Source: Pseudoalteromonas atlantica
GTDB taxonomy: Bacteria > Pseudomonadota > Gammaproteobacteria > Enterobacterales > Alteromonadaceae
Assembly: GCA_007988745.1 (NCBI GenBank)
Contig: BJUT01000012.1
Span: 18,798 to 82,797 of the forward strand
Reading direction: 5' to 3'
Length of the DNA: 64,000 bases
In this document: positions 35,901-45,017 of the stretch, piece by piece
How positions within the stretch are numbered: position 1 is the first letter of the stretch
Layout: every line of letters starts with the position of its first letter
Notes under the pieces: generated by a model
What the model saw: only the letters and a program-made list of their open reading frames with translations
Database searches by the model: none
What the model was told of the DNA's origin: nothing
Translations under genes and position numbers: made by a program

Positions 35901-35930
35901 AAGCCCCAGCAACTACTGGGGCTTTTTATT
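35901..35930 (+). terminator. Right copy of the 24-bp repeat, with T run
   Basis: The second copy of the hairpin (35901-35924) keeps the T-rich tail, so this side is the original terminator of the receptor at 31304. Confidence 0.8.
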
Positions 35931-37184
35931 TGGGCTCAGTTTTATGTTAACCCTAGCTTTTAGTTGGGGTAACTCCAACGCTTTCATAGTATTGAAATGA
36001 GTACTTTAAGATATTCTTAGGGCTATAGTAGTCAACAAATATTTTAACACCATTCTTTATTTATGTTTGGCATTTTTATGTCTAAAAGTACAGTGCTTGT
36101 CAACTCACTCAGATTTTTTCTTAAATATTTTTCAGTCTCTACTGGCGATTGAACGTCTCTATCTGATTGTAGCCGTTTCTAGGTTGCTATACTTCATATA
36201 TTTAATTATGCCAGTATTTGCTCGTTGGTGTAGCTATTTGTTTGCATACCAAACTACTTTAATAGGTTTCGTATCGCTCACTTTTACATTGAGGCCACCT
36301 CTGTAAATGAAAAACTTTACCAGTGGACGGTTTTTTACGTAACATACTTTTATTATGGCTTTTAGCAATAAATCAATCCTCATATATTTATCGTTATGGA
36401 AGCTAATAGTTTGGCAAAATGTATACTCATAAAAACAGTTAAGTACATTTTAGCCTTTATCTAAATATGGTTACGTCTAAGGCTTAAATCTGATTTGCTG
36501 TTACTAAGTTAAACTTCGGGTTCAAAAAATTAACTGTAGGTGTATTTAAGTGTTTACGCTTCGTGCTATATGTCGTTTAATAATTAAATTTAATTACGCC
36601 ATTAACTTTCTATTTTATGACACATTATCTCAAATTTTTTTACATAAATACTCGTGCTATTAACTCTAGCCTCAACTTTCTTTGCTACGTTTGGATAGCT
36701 CTTTAATTTAGCTAGCTCAGATTTACAGAGTGAATTGCGAGGCTGTACTATTTAAGTTTTGCGTCTCTTTTATAAATAATTTCGGGTGTGAGTTTTTTAG
36801 ACTGTGCCACTTGAAACTGATTAGACCACTGCGTTAGCTTAAATTCAGTTGTGAATGATATATTTTAGGCATTATCTTTTACATCTCAGTATTAGGGCTT
36901 TGCCCATTCTTAAAGTCTTCTGGTCAATAAAACCTATTTAATTCAAGAATAATTAAGTTGATTAAGTGAAGTTATTGTTTTGTTTATTTAAATAATGGAT
37001 TGGTGATTTATTTGCAACGTGTTGCATGGATGTAAGTCACAAGATGTTGTAAATAAAAGGTATTTTTGGTTATCGCTATGTTGACCTTGTACTCAAAATG
37101 GTATTAGTATTTGCGAGCCGGTTAATTTTAAGTATTAGCTAGGCGTATAAAAATAAACTATTAAAAGTATTCAGGGAGAATCAC
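35931..37184. other. Long AT-rich gene-free region
   Basis: About 1.25 kb without a convincing gene on either strand. The longest frame (79 codons, 36067-36306) lacks an RBS and any recognisable domain. Near 37171 stands the RBS AGGGAGA of the next receptor. I see no tRNA, no strong terminator and no clear operator. It may be the leader of the receptor or a decayed gene. Confidence 0.6.
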
Positions 37185-40007
37185 ATGTTAAATAACAAAG
37201 TTTCAAAGGCAGTGCGTTTAGCGATTGCTTTTGGTGCAGCATCAACAGCTGCGTTTTCAGCAAATTCATTTGCTGCTGAAGAGGGAGTTGAAAAAGTAGA
37301 ACGTATTCAAGTTACGGGCTCACGAATTCGTTCTACAGACCTTGAAACTGCACAGCCGATTCAGACTATTAGTCGTGAAGATATTGCTAACCAAGGTTTC
37401 ACTTCGGTTATTGATCTTCTTGAGAATATGTCAGCGGCGGGATCTCCGCCAATAAGTCGCTCGGAGCCCCTCGTTTCAGGCGAAAATGTTGGCGGAAATT
37501 ATGTGAACTTACGTAACTTAGGTACAGGTCGAACCCTTGTTCTTATTAATGGCAAGCGCCTAGGTATTACAACTTCTGGCTATCAAGATTTATCTGCTGT
37601 ACCGATGGGTATGGTTGAACGTATTGATGTATTAAAAGATGGTGCATCTGCTATGTATGGCTCAGATGCCATGGCTGGTGTTGTGAACATAATTACCCGC
37701 AAGAATTTCGAAGGGTTAGAATTTACAGTTTATGGCGGGGAGTATGACGAAGGCGACGGTGAAAAGAAAAATGTAAGCATGGTCACAGGTATTACAGGTG
37801 ATCGTGGCTCAATAACATTAGGTGCTGAATGGCGCGATGAAGGTGATGTATGGGCTAAAGACCGTGAATTTTCTGAGGTTTCTTACCCAGGGTACGATAT
37901 TCCGAATAACCGTACTTTGGTAGGGCAGTATGGTCGATTCAACTATAATGATCAGTGGTATGTTGCTAAGCGCCCTGGCAATGCTGCTTCTTTCGATGAT
38001 TTCGAACCACAAACATATGAAAATGGCTCAAGTATTTCACAGCAGCAAATGCATTTAGAAACGCCTCTCAGTGCTCGTTCGCTTTATGTTAGCGCTAACT
38101 ATGCTCTTACAGACGATATAAACTTTAGTAGCGATATTGGTTATAGTGAGCGAAAAGCGACACGACAAGTTGCAGGTTACCCCTATCAGTCAGCTTCTGA
38201 TGATATTGTTCTTAGTGCCGATAGTTATTTTAACCCAGTTGATGAGGACGTATATTTTACTCGCCGTGGTTGGGAGGTTCCTCGTACAACAGAAAGTAAT
38301 CAAGATACCCTTCGTTTCACAGCAGCACTTGAAGGCTCATTTGAATTAGCTGATCGATATTTTGATTGGGATATTGGAGGGGTTTACAGTAAAAGCTCTA
38401 CGATTCAAGTCGACAATGGTAACTTTTATAAGCCAGCAATTAAAGCTGCGACAGGTCCTTCATTTTTAAATTCATCAGGTCAAGTGCAATGTGGTACAGA
38501 AGATAATCCTATTTCTTCAGCAGAGTGTACAGCTTGGAATCCACTAGCTGGCTTTGGCGCTGGCTCAGTAGAATATTCCCTAGCGGATCCTAGTGTACAA
38601 GACTTTTTATATCCGACTCTGCATTATCGTGGAGAGACGCAAACTACAATGTACTTTGCAAATATTAGTGGTTTGATTACTGAGTTGCCAGCTGGTGGAT
38701 TAACTTTTGCTCTTGGGGGCGAGTACCGCAAAGAAACAGGTCAGTATAACCCTGATGCCCTTGCTCAGTTAGGAGAAAGTACAACACTTGCTTCCGGTGC
38801 AACTGGCGGTAAATACGATGTAACTGAAGCGTATGCAGAATTAAACATACCAATCATATCGGATATGGTTGGCGCCAAGTCTTTAAGTGTGAACTTAGCT
38901 ACAAGATACTCAGATTATAGTACATTCGGGGATACAACAAATAGTAAAGTAGGTATTGAGTGGAGGCCTATCGATGATTTATTAGTTCGTGGTACATGGT
39001 CTGAAGGTTTCCGTGCACCTACTATTAGCGATTTATATGGTGGAAGCTCTCAAACCTTCACGACAGGATTTATAGATCCATGTGATTCTGTATACGGTAC
39101 TGCGGCAGGTTCAGCACGCTGCTTGCAAGACGTTCCTAGTGACTATCGACAATTACAACAAGGTTTTGTTCCTACTACTGGACCTGCAGCACAAACACCG
39201 GTTCCATTTAATAGTGGTTCTAATGAGTTTTTACAACCTGAAGAGTCAACTAGTAAAACAATTGGTTTTGTATATAACCCAAGCTATGTAGAAAACTTAG
39301 ATATAATTCTCGATTGGTGGAGCATCAAAATTACTGACACAGTTGTCTCTGATACACCTAATGATATCTTAAAAGATTGTTATATTGGAGGGGATGAATC
39401 TCGTTGTGCTATGTTCTCACGAGATACAAACAACCATATCGTGAATGATTTAACATACGGTACCCGAAATGCAGGCTTTACTGAAACTTCAGGTATTGAT
39501 CTAGCTTTAGCTTATGCATTTGAAACAGATTTTGGTAACTTCCGTGCAACTATGGATAGTACTTATCTAATTAAGTATGATTCAAAACCATCTAATGAAG
39601 AAAATGTAAAAGTGGAGTCATATGTAGGGCACGAAGATACATTTAGGCTTCGTTCTAGTTTAGGACTGAATTGGTCATATGGAGATTTCAGTGCAAATTG
39701 GGGTATACGTTACTTCTCATCAATGAGAGAAGATTGTTACTTTGAAGATAGATGTAGTAACCCTAATTTTGAACGTGATTGGACGAATGGCACTATCACA
39801 CCTAAAAATAAAGTGGGTTCTACTGCGTTTAATGATGTACAGCTAACTTACAATACCCCATGGGAATCAAAGCTATCAATTGGCGCAAATAACGTCTTTG
39901 ATAAACGTGGTCCTCTTATGTATTCTGGGCCTAGCTCGACTTATTCTTATTATGGTGGTTTTGATATTGGGCGTTTAGTTTACTTCCGTTATACACAAAA
40001 CTTTTAA
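37185..40007 (+). CDS. TonB-dependent receptor, large
   Basis: A 940-aa receptor. The signal peptide MLNNKVSKAVRLAIAFGAAS is nearly the same as that of the receptor at 31304. The TonB box is VERIQVTGSRI; the plug has LRNLGTGRTLVLINGKRLG and DGASAMYGSDAMAGVVNIIT, and the barrel ends in Thr-Gln-Asn-Phe. An outer part of the barrel carries paired Cys (CYFEDRCS, CDSVYG...RC) that may form disulfides. It is the VNGKR-type, probably for oligomeric or peptide ligands. It is monocistronic, with a terminator downstream. Codon choice looks more AT-rich than in the 31.3-kb receptor, which suggests a separate history for the body of the gene. Confidence 0.94.
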   Translation: MLNNKVSKAVRLAIAFGAASTAAFSANSFAAEEGVEKVERIQVTGSRIRSTDLETAQPIQTISREDIANQGFTSVIDLLENMSAAGSPPISRSEPLVSGENVGGNYVNLRNLGTGRTLVLINGKRLGITTSGYQDLSAVPMGMVERIDVLKDGASAMYGSDAMAGVVNIITRKNFEGLEFTVYGGEYDEGDGEKKNVSMVTGITGDRGSITLGAEWRDEGDVWAKDREFSEVSYPGYDIPNNRTLVGQYGRFNYNDQWYVAKRPGNAASFDDFEPQTYENGSSISQQQMHLETPLSARSLYVSANYALTDDINFSSDIGYSERKATRQVAGYPYQSASDDIVLSADSYFNPVDEDVYFTRRGWEVPRTTESNQDTLRFTAALEGSFELADRYFDWDIGGVYSKSSTIQVDNGNFYKPAIKAATGPSFLNSSGQVQCGTEDNPISSAECTAWNPLAGFGAGSVEYSLADPSVQDFLYPTLHYRGETQTTMYFANISGLITELPAGGLTFALGGEYRKETGQYNPDALAQLGESTTLASGATGGKYDVTEAYAELNIPIISDMVGAKSLSVNLATRYSDYSTFGDTTNSKVGIEWRPIDDLLVRGTWSEGFRAPTISDLYGGSSQTFTTGFIDPCDSVYGTAAGSARCLQDVPSDYRQLQQGFVPTTGPAAQTPVPFNSGSNEFLQPEESTSKTIGFVYNPSYVENLDIILDWWSIKITDTVVSDTPNDILKDCYIGGDESRCAMFSRDTNNHIVNDLTYGTRNAGFTETSGIDLALAYAFETDFGNFRATMDSTYLIKYDSKPSNEENVKVESYVGHEDTFRLRSSLGLNWSYGDFSANWGIRYFSSMREDCYFEDRCSNPNFERDWTNGTITPKNKVGSTAFNDVQLTYNTPWESKLSIGANNVFDKRGPLMYSGPSSTYSYYGGFDIGRLVYFRYTQNF

Positions 40008-40035
40008 TTTAAATAAAATTTATAATTTTTCAGTG

Positions 40036-40066
40036 ATACCACTTGTGTAAAGCAAGTGGTATTTTC
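40036..40066 (+). terminator. Terminator of the receptor at 37185
   Basis: ATACCACTTG (40036-40045) pairs with CAAGTGGTAT (40053-40062), 10 bp with a 7-nt loop, followed by TTT. Confidence 0.75.
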
Positions 40067-40496
40067 ATTTTAAAACCAGATACTATAAAATGGATGTGTA
40101 AGTCACGCTAAATACATCTAGCATAAAGCATGATTTAACACCAAACGGATTAAATTTATGTTCTAATATCAAAATCTAACTTCCATAGATGTGATAATAA
40201 CCAAGCATCGCTTTGAGCTCGCGAGAGGCTAATTGGTTAGATTGTACTGTGAATGCAGGAGCGCCTTTTATGGTCACTATATAAAGTAGATTAATTAGCC
40301 TTTAAATAGAAAATATAATATTTGCTATTTTAGAAACGACTCCTTACTAAACCATTTCATGTTGATTTCTCATGCTAAAGTATTTGCTTTTATACCTTTT
40401 ACTATGGAGTAAAATTGCTCATGGTAAAAATATATTGTTGGGTTTATACTTGCTTTGAAATTAAAAAGTTAACTCCAACAGGCAAGAGAGATATAA
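40067..40496. other. Intergenic region
   Basis: About 430 bp without a supported gene. It presumably holds the promoter of the H-NS-like gene. A short palindrome-like stretch (GAGCTCGCGAG near 40217) is present; I see no other structure. Confidence 0.5.
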
Positions 40497-40799
40497 ATGA
40501 AAGAAGTTCGATCTTTTATTAAAACAGCATCATTAACTGAGCTAGAAAAAGCACAACAATTAATCACTGATGCGATTGCAAAATATACTGAGCAGCTACA
40601 AGCTAAACAGGAAGTGTTGGATCTTTTAAAAGAAAAAGGACTTACGTTAGAAGATTTACAAGATGGTACTGCAGATAAGCGAACCAAAGTAAAAGCTAAG
40701 TATCGCATTGAAGTAGATGGCGAGGTGGTTGAATGGACCGGTCGTGGACGTCGTCCTAAAGCGTTTGAAGGTGTTGATTTACAAAAGCACCTAGCTTAA
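40497..40799 (+). CDS. Short H-NS-like nucleoid protein
   Basis: The 100-aa protein has a coiled-coil-like N-terminal half (about 12-45: LTELEKAQQLITDAIAKYTE) and a C-terminal H-NS DNA-binding type motif: YRIEVDGEVVEWTGRGRRPK at about 69-88. The WTGRGRRP segment matches the AT-hook-like loop by which H-NS family proteins bind the minor groove of AT-rich DNA. It is shorter than E. coli H-NS (137), mainly in the oligomerisation region. It stands next to an AT-rich stretch with TonB receptors, typical H-NS targets. Not known: whether this is the main H-NS of the cell or an accessory one. Confidence 0.85.
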   Translation: MKEVRSFIKTASLTELEKAQQLITDAIAKYTEQLQAKQEVLDLLKEKGLTLEDLQDGTADKRTKVKAKYRIEVDGEVVEWTGRGRRPKAFEGVDLQKHLA

Positions 40800-40808
40800 T
40801 AAAATAAC

Positions 40809-40833
40809 AGAGAAGCTACGGCTTCTCTTTTTT
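40809..40833 (+). terminator. Terminator of the H-NS-like gene
   Basis: AGAGAAGC - TACG - GCTTCTCT followed by five T; the loop closes as C(UACG)G, an extra-stable tetraloop. Confidence 0.88.
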
Positions 40834-40972
40834 AATGGTGTATAACTTAATAACTAAACCTTGGGCTTACGCCTTGCAAGTCAGGTTTAATTGGCGAAAA
40901 CTTACCTTAAACTCCCCGCAGTCGCTTAGTATTTGTTAAACTGCATTTCTGGTTATTCTATTTACTATTTTC

Positions 40973-42724
40973 ATGAGCTATAAATTAAGGCCGTATCAGC
41001 AAGAGGCCGTAGAGCGCACCGTTTTACATTTTAGAAAAACAAATGACCCTGCCGTAATTGTACTGCCTACCGGTGCCGGTAAAAGCCTTGTTATTGCAGA
41101 GCTTGCGCGAATAGCAAAACAAAAAATACTGGTGCTTGCACATGTTAAAGAGTTGGTAGAGCAAAACGCACAAAAATATAAAAACTTTGGTTTAAAAGCG
41201 AGTATATTTTCAGCAGGGTTAAAAGAAAAATCACTTAGCCACCAAGTTACCTTTGCCAGTGTTCAGTCTTTATCGCGTAATTTAAATAAATTAAATGAGC
41301 ATTATTCTTTGCTTATTATTGATGAGTGCCACAGAGTAAATGGTGATAAAAAAAGCCAATACGGAAAGGTTATAAATACGCTCAAACAATATAACCCTCA
41401 GTTAAAAGTATTAGGTTTAACGGCCACACCTTATAGATTAGAAATGGGGTGGATATACCATCATCATTACCATGGTTTTGTAAAAGGTAATAAAGAAAGC
41501 CCGTTTAAAAACTGTATATTTGAATTACCGCTCAGGTATATGATCAAACATAATTACTTAACGCCGCCAAATGAAGTGGACGCGGCAATTAGTCATTATG
41601 ATTTTTCGTCCTTGGCTACGAATGCATTTGGTCAATATACGACTGATGACATGAATGCGCTTTTAAAAAATAGCGAGCGCGCAACGCAAGCTATACTGAA
41701 GCAGGTAATACAATACAGTGAAACCCGCCAAGGCGTGATGATATTTGCGGCAACGGCGATGCACGCGCAAGAAATTTTAACTTATTTACCCGCAGAGCAA
41801 AGTGCCCTTATAACTGGCGATACCCCAAATGTAGAGCGCGATAAATTAATAAATCAATTTAAACAAAAAAACATAAAATACCTCGTTAATATTTCTGTTT
41901 TAACCACCGGATTTGATGCGCCGCATGTCGATTTTATCGCTATTTTACGTCCCACCGAATCGGTTAGCTTATACCAACAAATTGTTGGCCGTGGGCTTAG
42001 GCTAAATGAAGGAAAAACAGACTGCTTAGTTATAGATTACGCAGGCAACGGCTTTGATTTATTTCACCCTGAGGTGGGCGATAAAAAAGGTGATAGCGAT
42101 AATGAGCCCGTTCAAGTGCTTTGCCCTGGGTGTGGGTTCGCAAATATTTTTTGGGGAAAAACCGATGCTGATGGCAAAGTCGTTGAGCATTTTGGCAGGC
42201 GCTGCCAAGGTTTATTAGAAGATGACGAAGGCCATAAAGAGCAATGCGATTATCGGTTTAGGTTTAAAGAGTGCGAACAATGTGGCGCTCAAAACGATAT
42301 AGCAGCTCGTAAATGCCATGATTGTGGCGCAGTAATGGCCGACCCCGACGACAAGCTACGTAACGCCCTTAATTTGAAAGATGCGTTAGTACTGCGCTGT
42401 AGTGGGTTATCAGTGGTAAAACTTAAAGATGATTTAATTAAAATAACCTACTTTGATGAAGATGGTGCAAGTTGCGATGAGGTATATAACCTTGCCAGTA
42501 AAGGCGGGCAGTATATTTTTAATAAACAGTTTGGTAAACGTCTAGGGCAGGGGCAAGCGCCTGTCGAATTTAAAAGTGCTGAGCAGGTAATTAAGGCACA
42601 GTTCGATTTAGTGCACCCCGATTTTGTTATAGCGCGTAAAAGTAAAAAGTATGGCTGGAAGGTATCTGATAAATTATTTGATTACACTGGCAACTTTAGA
42701 AAAGCTAATCAGTTAAGCGGTTAA
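40973..42724 (+). CDS. radD: Superfamily 2 helicase-like ATPase RadD (YejH)
   Basis: The 583-aa product agrees over its full length with E. coli RadD (586 aa). Walker A is LPTGAGKSLVIAELA; the DEAH-type motif is LLIIDECHRV, SAT-type GLTATPYRLE, and motif VI QQIVGRGLRL. A zinc-binding part contains CPGCGFANIFWGKT and CEQCGAQNDIAARKCHDCG. RadD acts in double-strand break repair and stimulates RecA strand exchange. It is a single gene. Confidence 0.95.
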   Translation: MSYKLRPYQQEAVERTVLHFRKTNDPAVIVLPTGAGKSLVIAELARIAKQKILVLAHVKELVEQNAQKYKNFGLKASIFSAGLKEKSLSHQVTFASVQSLSRNLNKLNEHYSLLIIDECHRVNGDKKSQYGKVINTLKQYNPQLKVLGLTATPYRLEMGWIYHHHYHGFVKGNKESPFKNCIFELPLRYMIKHNYLTPPNEVDAAISHYDFSSLATNAFGQYTTDDMNALLKNSERATQAILKQVIQYSETRQGVMIFAATAMHAQEILTYLPAEQSALITGDTPNVERDKLINQFKQKNIKYLVNISVLTTGFDAPHVDFIAILRPTESVSLYQQIVGRGLRLNEGKTDCLVIDYAGNGFDLFHPEVGDKKGDSDNEPVQVLCPGCGFANIFWGKTDADGKVVEHFGRRCQGLLEDDEGHKEQCDYRFRFKECEQCGAQNDIAARKCHDCGAVMADPDDKLRNALNLKDALVLRCSGLSVVKLKDDLIKITYFDEDGASCDEVYNLASKGGQYIFNKQFGKRLGQGQAPVEFKSAEQVIKAQFDLVHPDFVIARKSKKYGWKVSDKLFDYTGNFRKANQLSG

Positions 42725-42740
42725 GCTTAACTGATTTTTG

Positions 42741-43127
42741 TTAAGCGGCGTCTTCGTCCATTAAACCCCAGCCATCGCCATAGCCATTGTAACTGTTAGC
42801 AATACTTTCAAGGTATTGCTCTGCTTGGCCAAGCAATGTGTGCTCTGGCACCATTTGTACATGAGTAATCACTTCCCACACGCCAGTGTCTTTACATTTT
42901 TCAACGTTTGCGCTTTGTACTAATGCATCAGAGATTATTTCTTTGGCAAATTTTTCAGCATCAGCTTGTTGTTCAAATAAAATGAAAAAATCGATTTGGT
43001 GCATTTTGCTTAAATCAACGCCAGCAGCGGCTATTTCGGCTAAAAGTTGGCCGTTATCATCATCAGGGAATTGCATTAAAAACTCATTTAAAATTAATTT
43101 TGTATTCGTAGCCACTATTGTAACCAA
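42741..43127 (-). CDS. rraB: RraB-like ribonuclease E inhibitor
   Basis: The 128-aa acidic protein has the RraB pattern of a ferredoxin-like fold with HQIDFFILFEQQADAEKFAK and VWEVITHVQMVPEH, and ends with YNGYGDGWGLMDE, where DGWG is typical of RraB. RraB binds RNase E and changes which RNAs it degrades. The start is uncertain: TTG at 43127 and GTG at 43115 are candidates and neither has a clear RBS; the next ATG would remove an N-terminal strand. Single gene, convergent with radD (17-bp gap). Confidence 0.8.
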   Translation of the reverse strand: MVTIVATNTKLILNEFLMQFPDDDNGQLLAEIAAAGVDLSKMHQIDFFILFEQQADAEKFAKEIISDALVQSANVEKCKDTGVWEVITHVQMVPEHTLLGQAEQYLESIANSYNGYGDGWGLMDEDAA

Positions 43128-43289
43128 AATATTGCTTTAAAGCGTATTAATTTTGACTTTATAGGCATTAAAGGGGAGTGAAATTTGGTGCAAGATTACC
43201 ATTAAGTTAATGTGTTGCTCATTATGGCTATGGTAGTATGTAACTCATTGGTGGTTAAATTTTAAAGAATAAAAAGTAAGGATATTTAC

Positions 43290-45017
43290 TTGTTCAAACA
43301 GTTATTACGTTTTGTGTTTTTTTTAGCTTTTTTTATAAGCACTCAAGCCAGCGCTGAGCAAAGGGTAATTGAAGATTACGAAATTAAAGGGATTAGTGGC
43401 GAGTTAGAAAGTAACGTTGAGCTCTATTTAAAACAACTGGTTGGCGAAAAACCCACCAGAACCTTGCGCCGCTATGTTAAAAAGCAAGTGCAAAGCAGTA
43501 TTAAAGCGCTGGGGTATTACAACCCAACGGTAGACATTGAGTTTGATAAAGACGACAAAGAGCTTATCGTTAAAGTAGAGCGCGGCCCTGCAACGCGCAT
43601 AGAGGCTATCAATATAACGCTTAATGGTGAGGGTAAAAACGACTCGCAATTACAAAACGTTATTAAAAACTTAAATTTAACCCAGGGCGATGTTCTTAAT
43701 CATGGCAGGTACGACTCAGCTCATAAAAAAATAGAGTCAATGCTATTAGATCTAGGCTATTTTGATGCTAAATGGCCAGCCCGAAAGCTTGCGGTATCAG
43801 TGCAAAAAAACAGTGCCGTTATTACATTTAATATAGATACCGGCGTGCGCTACACGTATGGCAATATAATCATTGCCAGCGAAACCCCCGCAGAAAAATA
43901 CATTCGTTCACTTGCACCTTTTACCCAAGGGCAAGCTTATAAAGCCACACAAATTGCCGATTATAACCTTGAGCTCTCAAGCACACCGTATTTTGCAAGC
44001 GTGCGTATTTATGCCGATATACCAGCAAGAGCTAACGGACAAGTGCCTATAAATATTGATGTGCTACACAAACCTGCTAATAGCTACGAAGTAGGCGGTG
44101 GCTTTAATACCGAGCTGGGCCCGAAAGTGCGTTTTAAATGGAGTAAACCCTGGATCACAGAAGATGGGCATTATCTGGAAAGCAATTTAAATGTAGCTGA
44201 GAAACAGCAAGATATTTCTATGGCGTACACCATTCCGGTAGATGACCCTAACGACGATCTATGGCGTTTATCAGTGGGTTACAAGTTAGAAGATGAACTT
44301 GCCGATGACATATACAGTGAAATACTGACCGGCCAACTGCAACGCCAATGGTTAACTGAAGATAAATGGGTACGCACGGCCTTTTTACGTCGTGACCAAG
44401 AAACATACCGCATTGGTGATGAACCAGAAGAAAGCACCGAAATGCTTATGCCCGGTATTAGCTATGCCCGCAAAAAGTCAAAAGGAGGCACAACGCCTTA
44501 TTGGGGTGAGCAGTGGCTAATTTCGGCCGAGTTTGGTTTAGATGATGTACTTTCAACCACAAACTTAGTGCGGGTGCAGCTGCAGCATGCGTGGCTGCGA
44601 ACCTATTTAGATAAACACTTAGTTTTTTTAAAAGCAAACGTGGGCGCCATGCTGGTCGATAATATTGAAAACGTCCCTTACTCGCTGCGCTTTTATGCCG
44701 GTGGTGACCAAAGTGTACGTGGCTTTGCTTATCAGTCTATTTCACCTGAAGATGAAGACGGTGATTTAATTGGTGGTAAATACTTACTAACCAGTACTAT
44801 TGAATACAATTACCAATTTGCACAAAATTGGCGCGCCGCTTTATTTGTTGATGGCGGTACCGCCACAAATGATTTTTCGGACGACTTTGAAGTGGGCGCA
44901 GGCTTTGGCTTTCGTTATTTAACACCCATTGGCCCCGTAAAAGTAGACCATGCATGGGGACTTACTAAAGAAAGTAAAAGCACACGTTTAAGCATTACCA
45001 TAGGGCCAGAAATTTAA
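43290..45017 (+). CDS. tamA: Translocation and assembly module outer-membrane protein TamA
   Basis: A 575-aa Omp85 protein. It starts at TTG (RBS AAGGA) with a signal peptide (about 1-22, ending ASA). Three POTRA-like domains follow (about 23-260), then a 16-stranded barrel with the family motif VRGFAYQSISPEDEDGDLIG and the ending STRLSITIGPEI. With TamB it moves autotransporters and probably lipids to the outer membrane. Stop and tamB start overlap (TAATG). The size agrees with E. coli TamA (577). Confidence 0.95.
   Translation: MFKQLLRFVFFLAFFISTQASAEQRVIEDYEIKGISGELESNVELYLKQLVGEKPTRTLRRYVKKQVQSSIKALGYYNPTVDIEFDKDDKELIVKVERGPATRIEAINITLNGEGKNDSQLQNVIKNLNLTQGDVLNHGRYDSAHKKIESMLLDLGYFDAKWPARKLAVSVQKNSAVITFNIDTGVRYTYGNIIIASETPAEKYIRSLAPFTQGQAYKATQIADYNLELSSTPYFASVRIYADIPARANGQVPINIDVLHKPANSYEVGGGFNTELGPKVRFKWSKPWITEDGHYLESNLNVAEKQQDISMAYTIPVDDPNDDLWRLSVGYKLEDELADDIYSEILTGQLQRQWLTEDKWVRTAFLRRDQETYRIGDEPEESTEMLMPGISYARKKSKGGTTPYWGEQWLISAEFGLDDVLSTTNLVRVQLQHAWLRTYLDKHLVFLKANVGAMLVDNIENVPYSLRFYAGGDQSVRGFAYQSISPEDEDGDLIGGKYLLTSTIEYNYQFAQNWRAALFVDGGTATNDFSDDFEVGAGFGFRYLTPIGPVKVDHAWGLTKESKSTRLSITIGPEI

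Noticed and set aside
36067-36306. 79-codon frame in the gene-free stretch
   Set aside because: No RBS, hydrophobic low-complexity translation, no domain.
37185-40007. Possible polysaccharide utilisation locus around the 31-40 kb receptors
   Set aside because: No glycoside hydrolase, lyase or sulfatase gene is near, so there is no evidence beyond the receptors.
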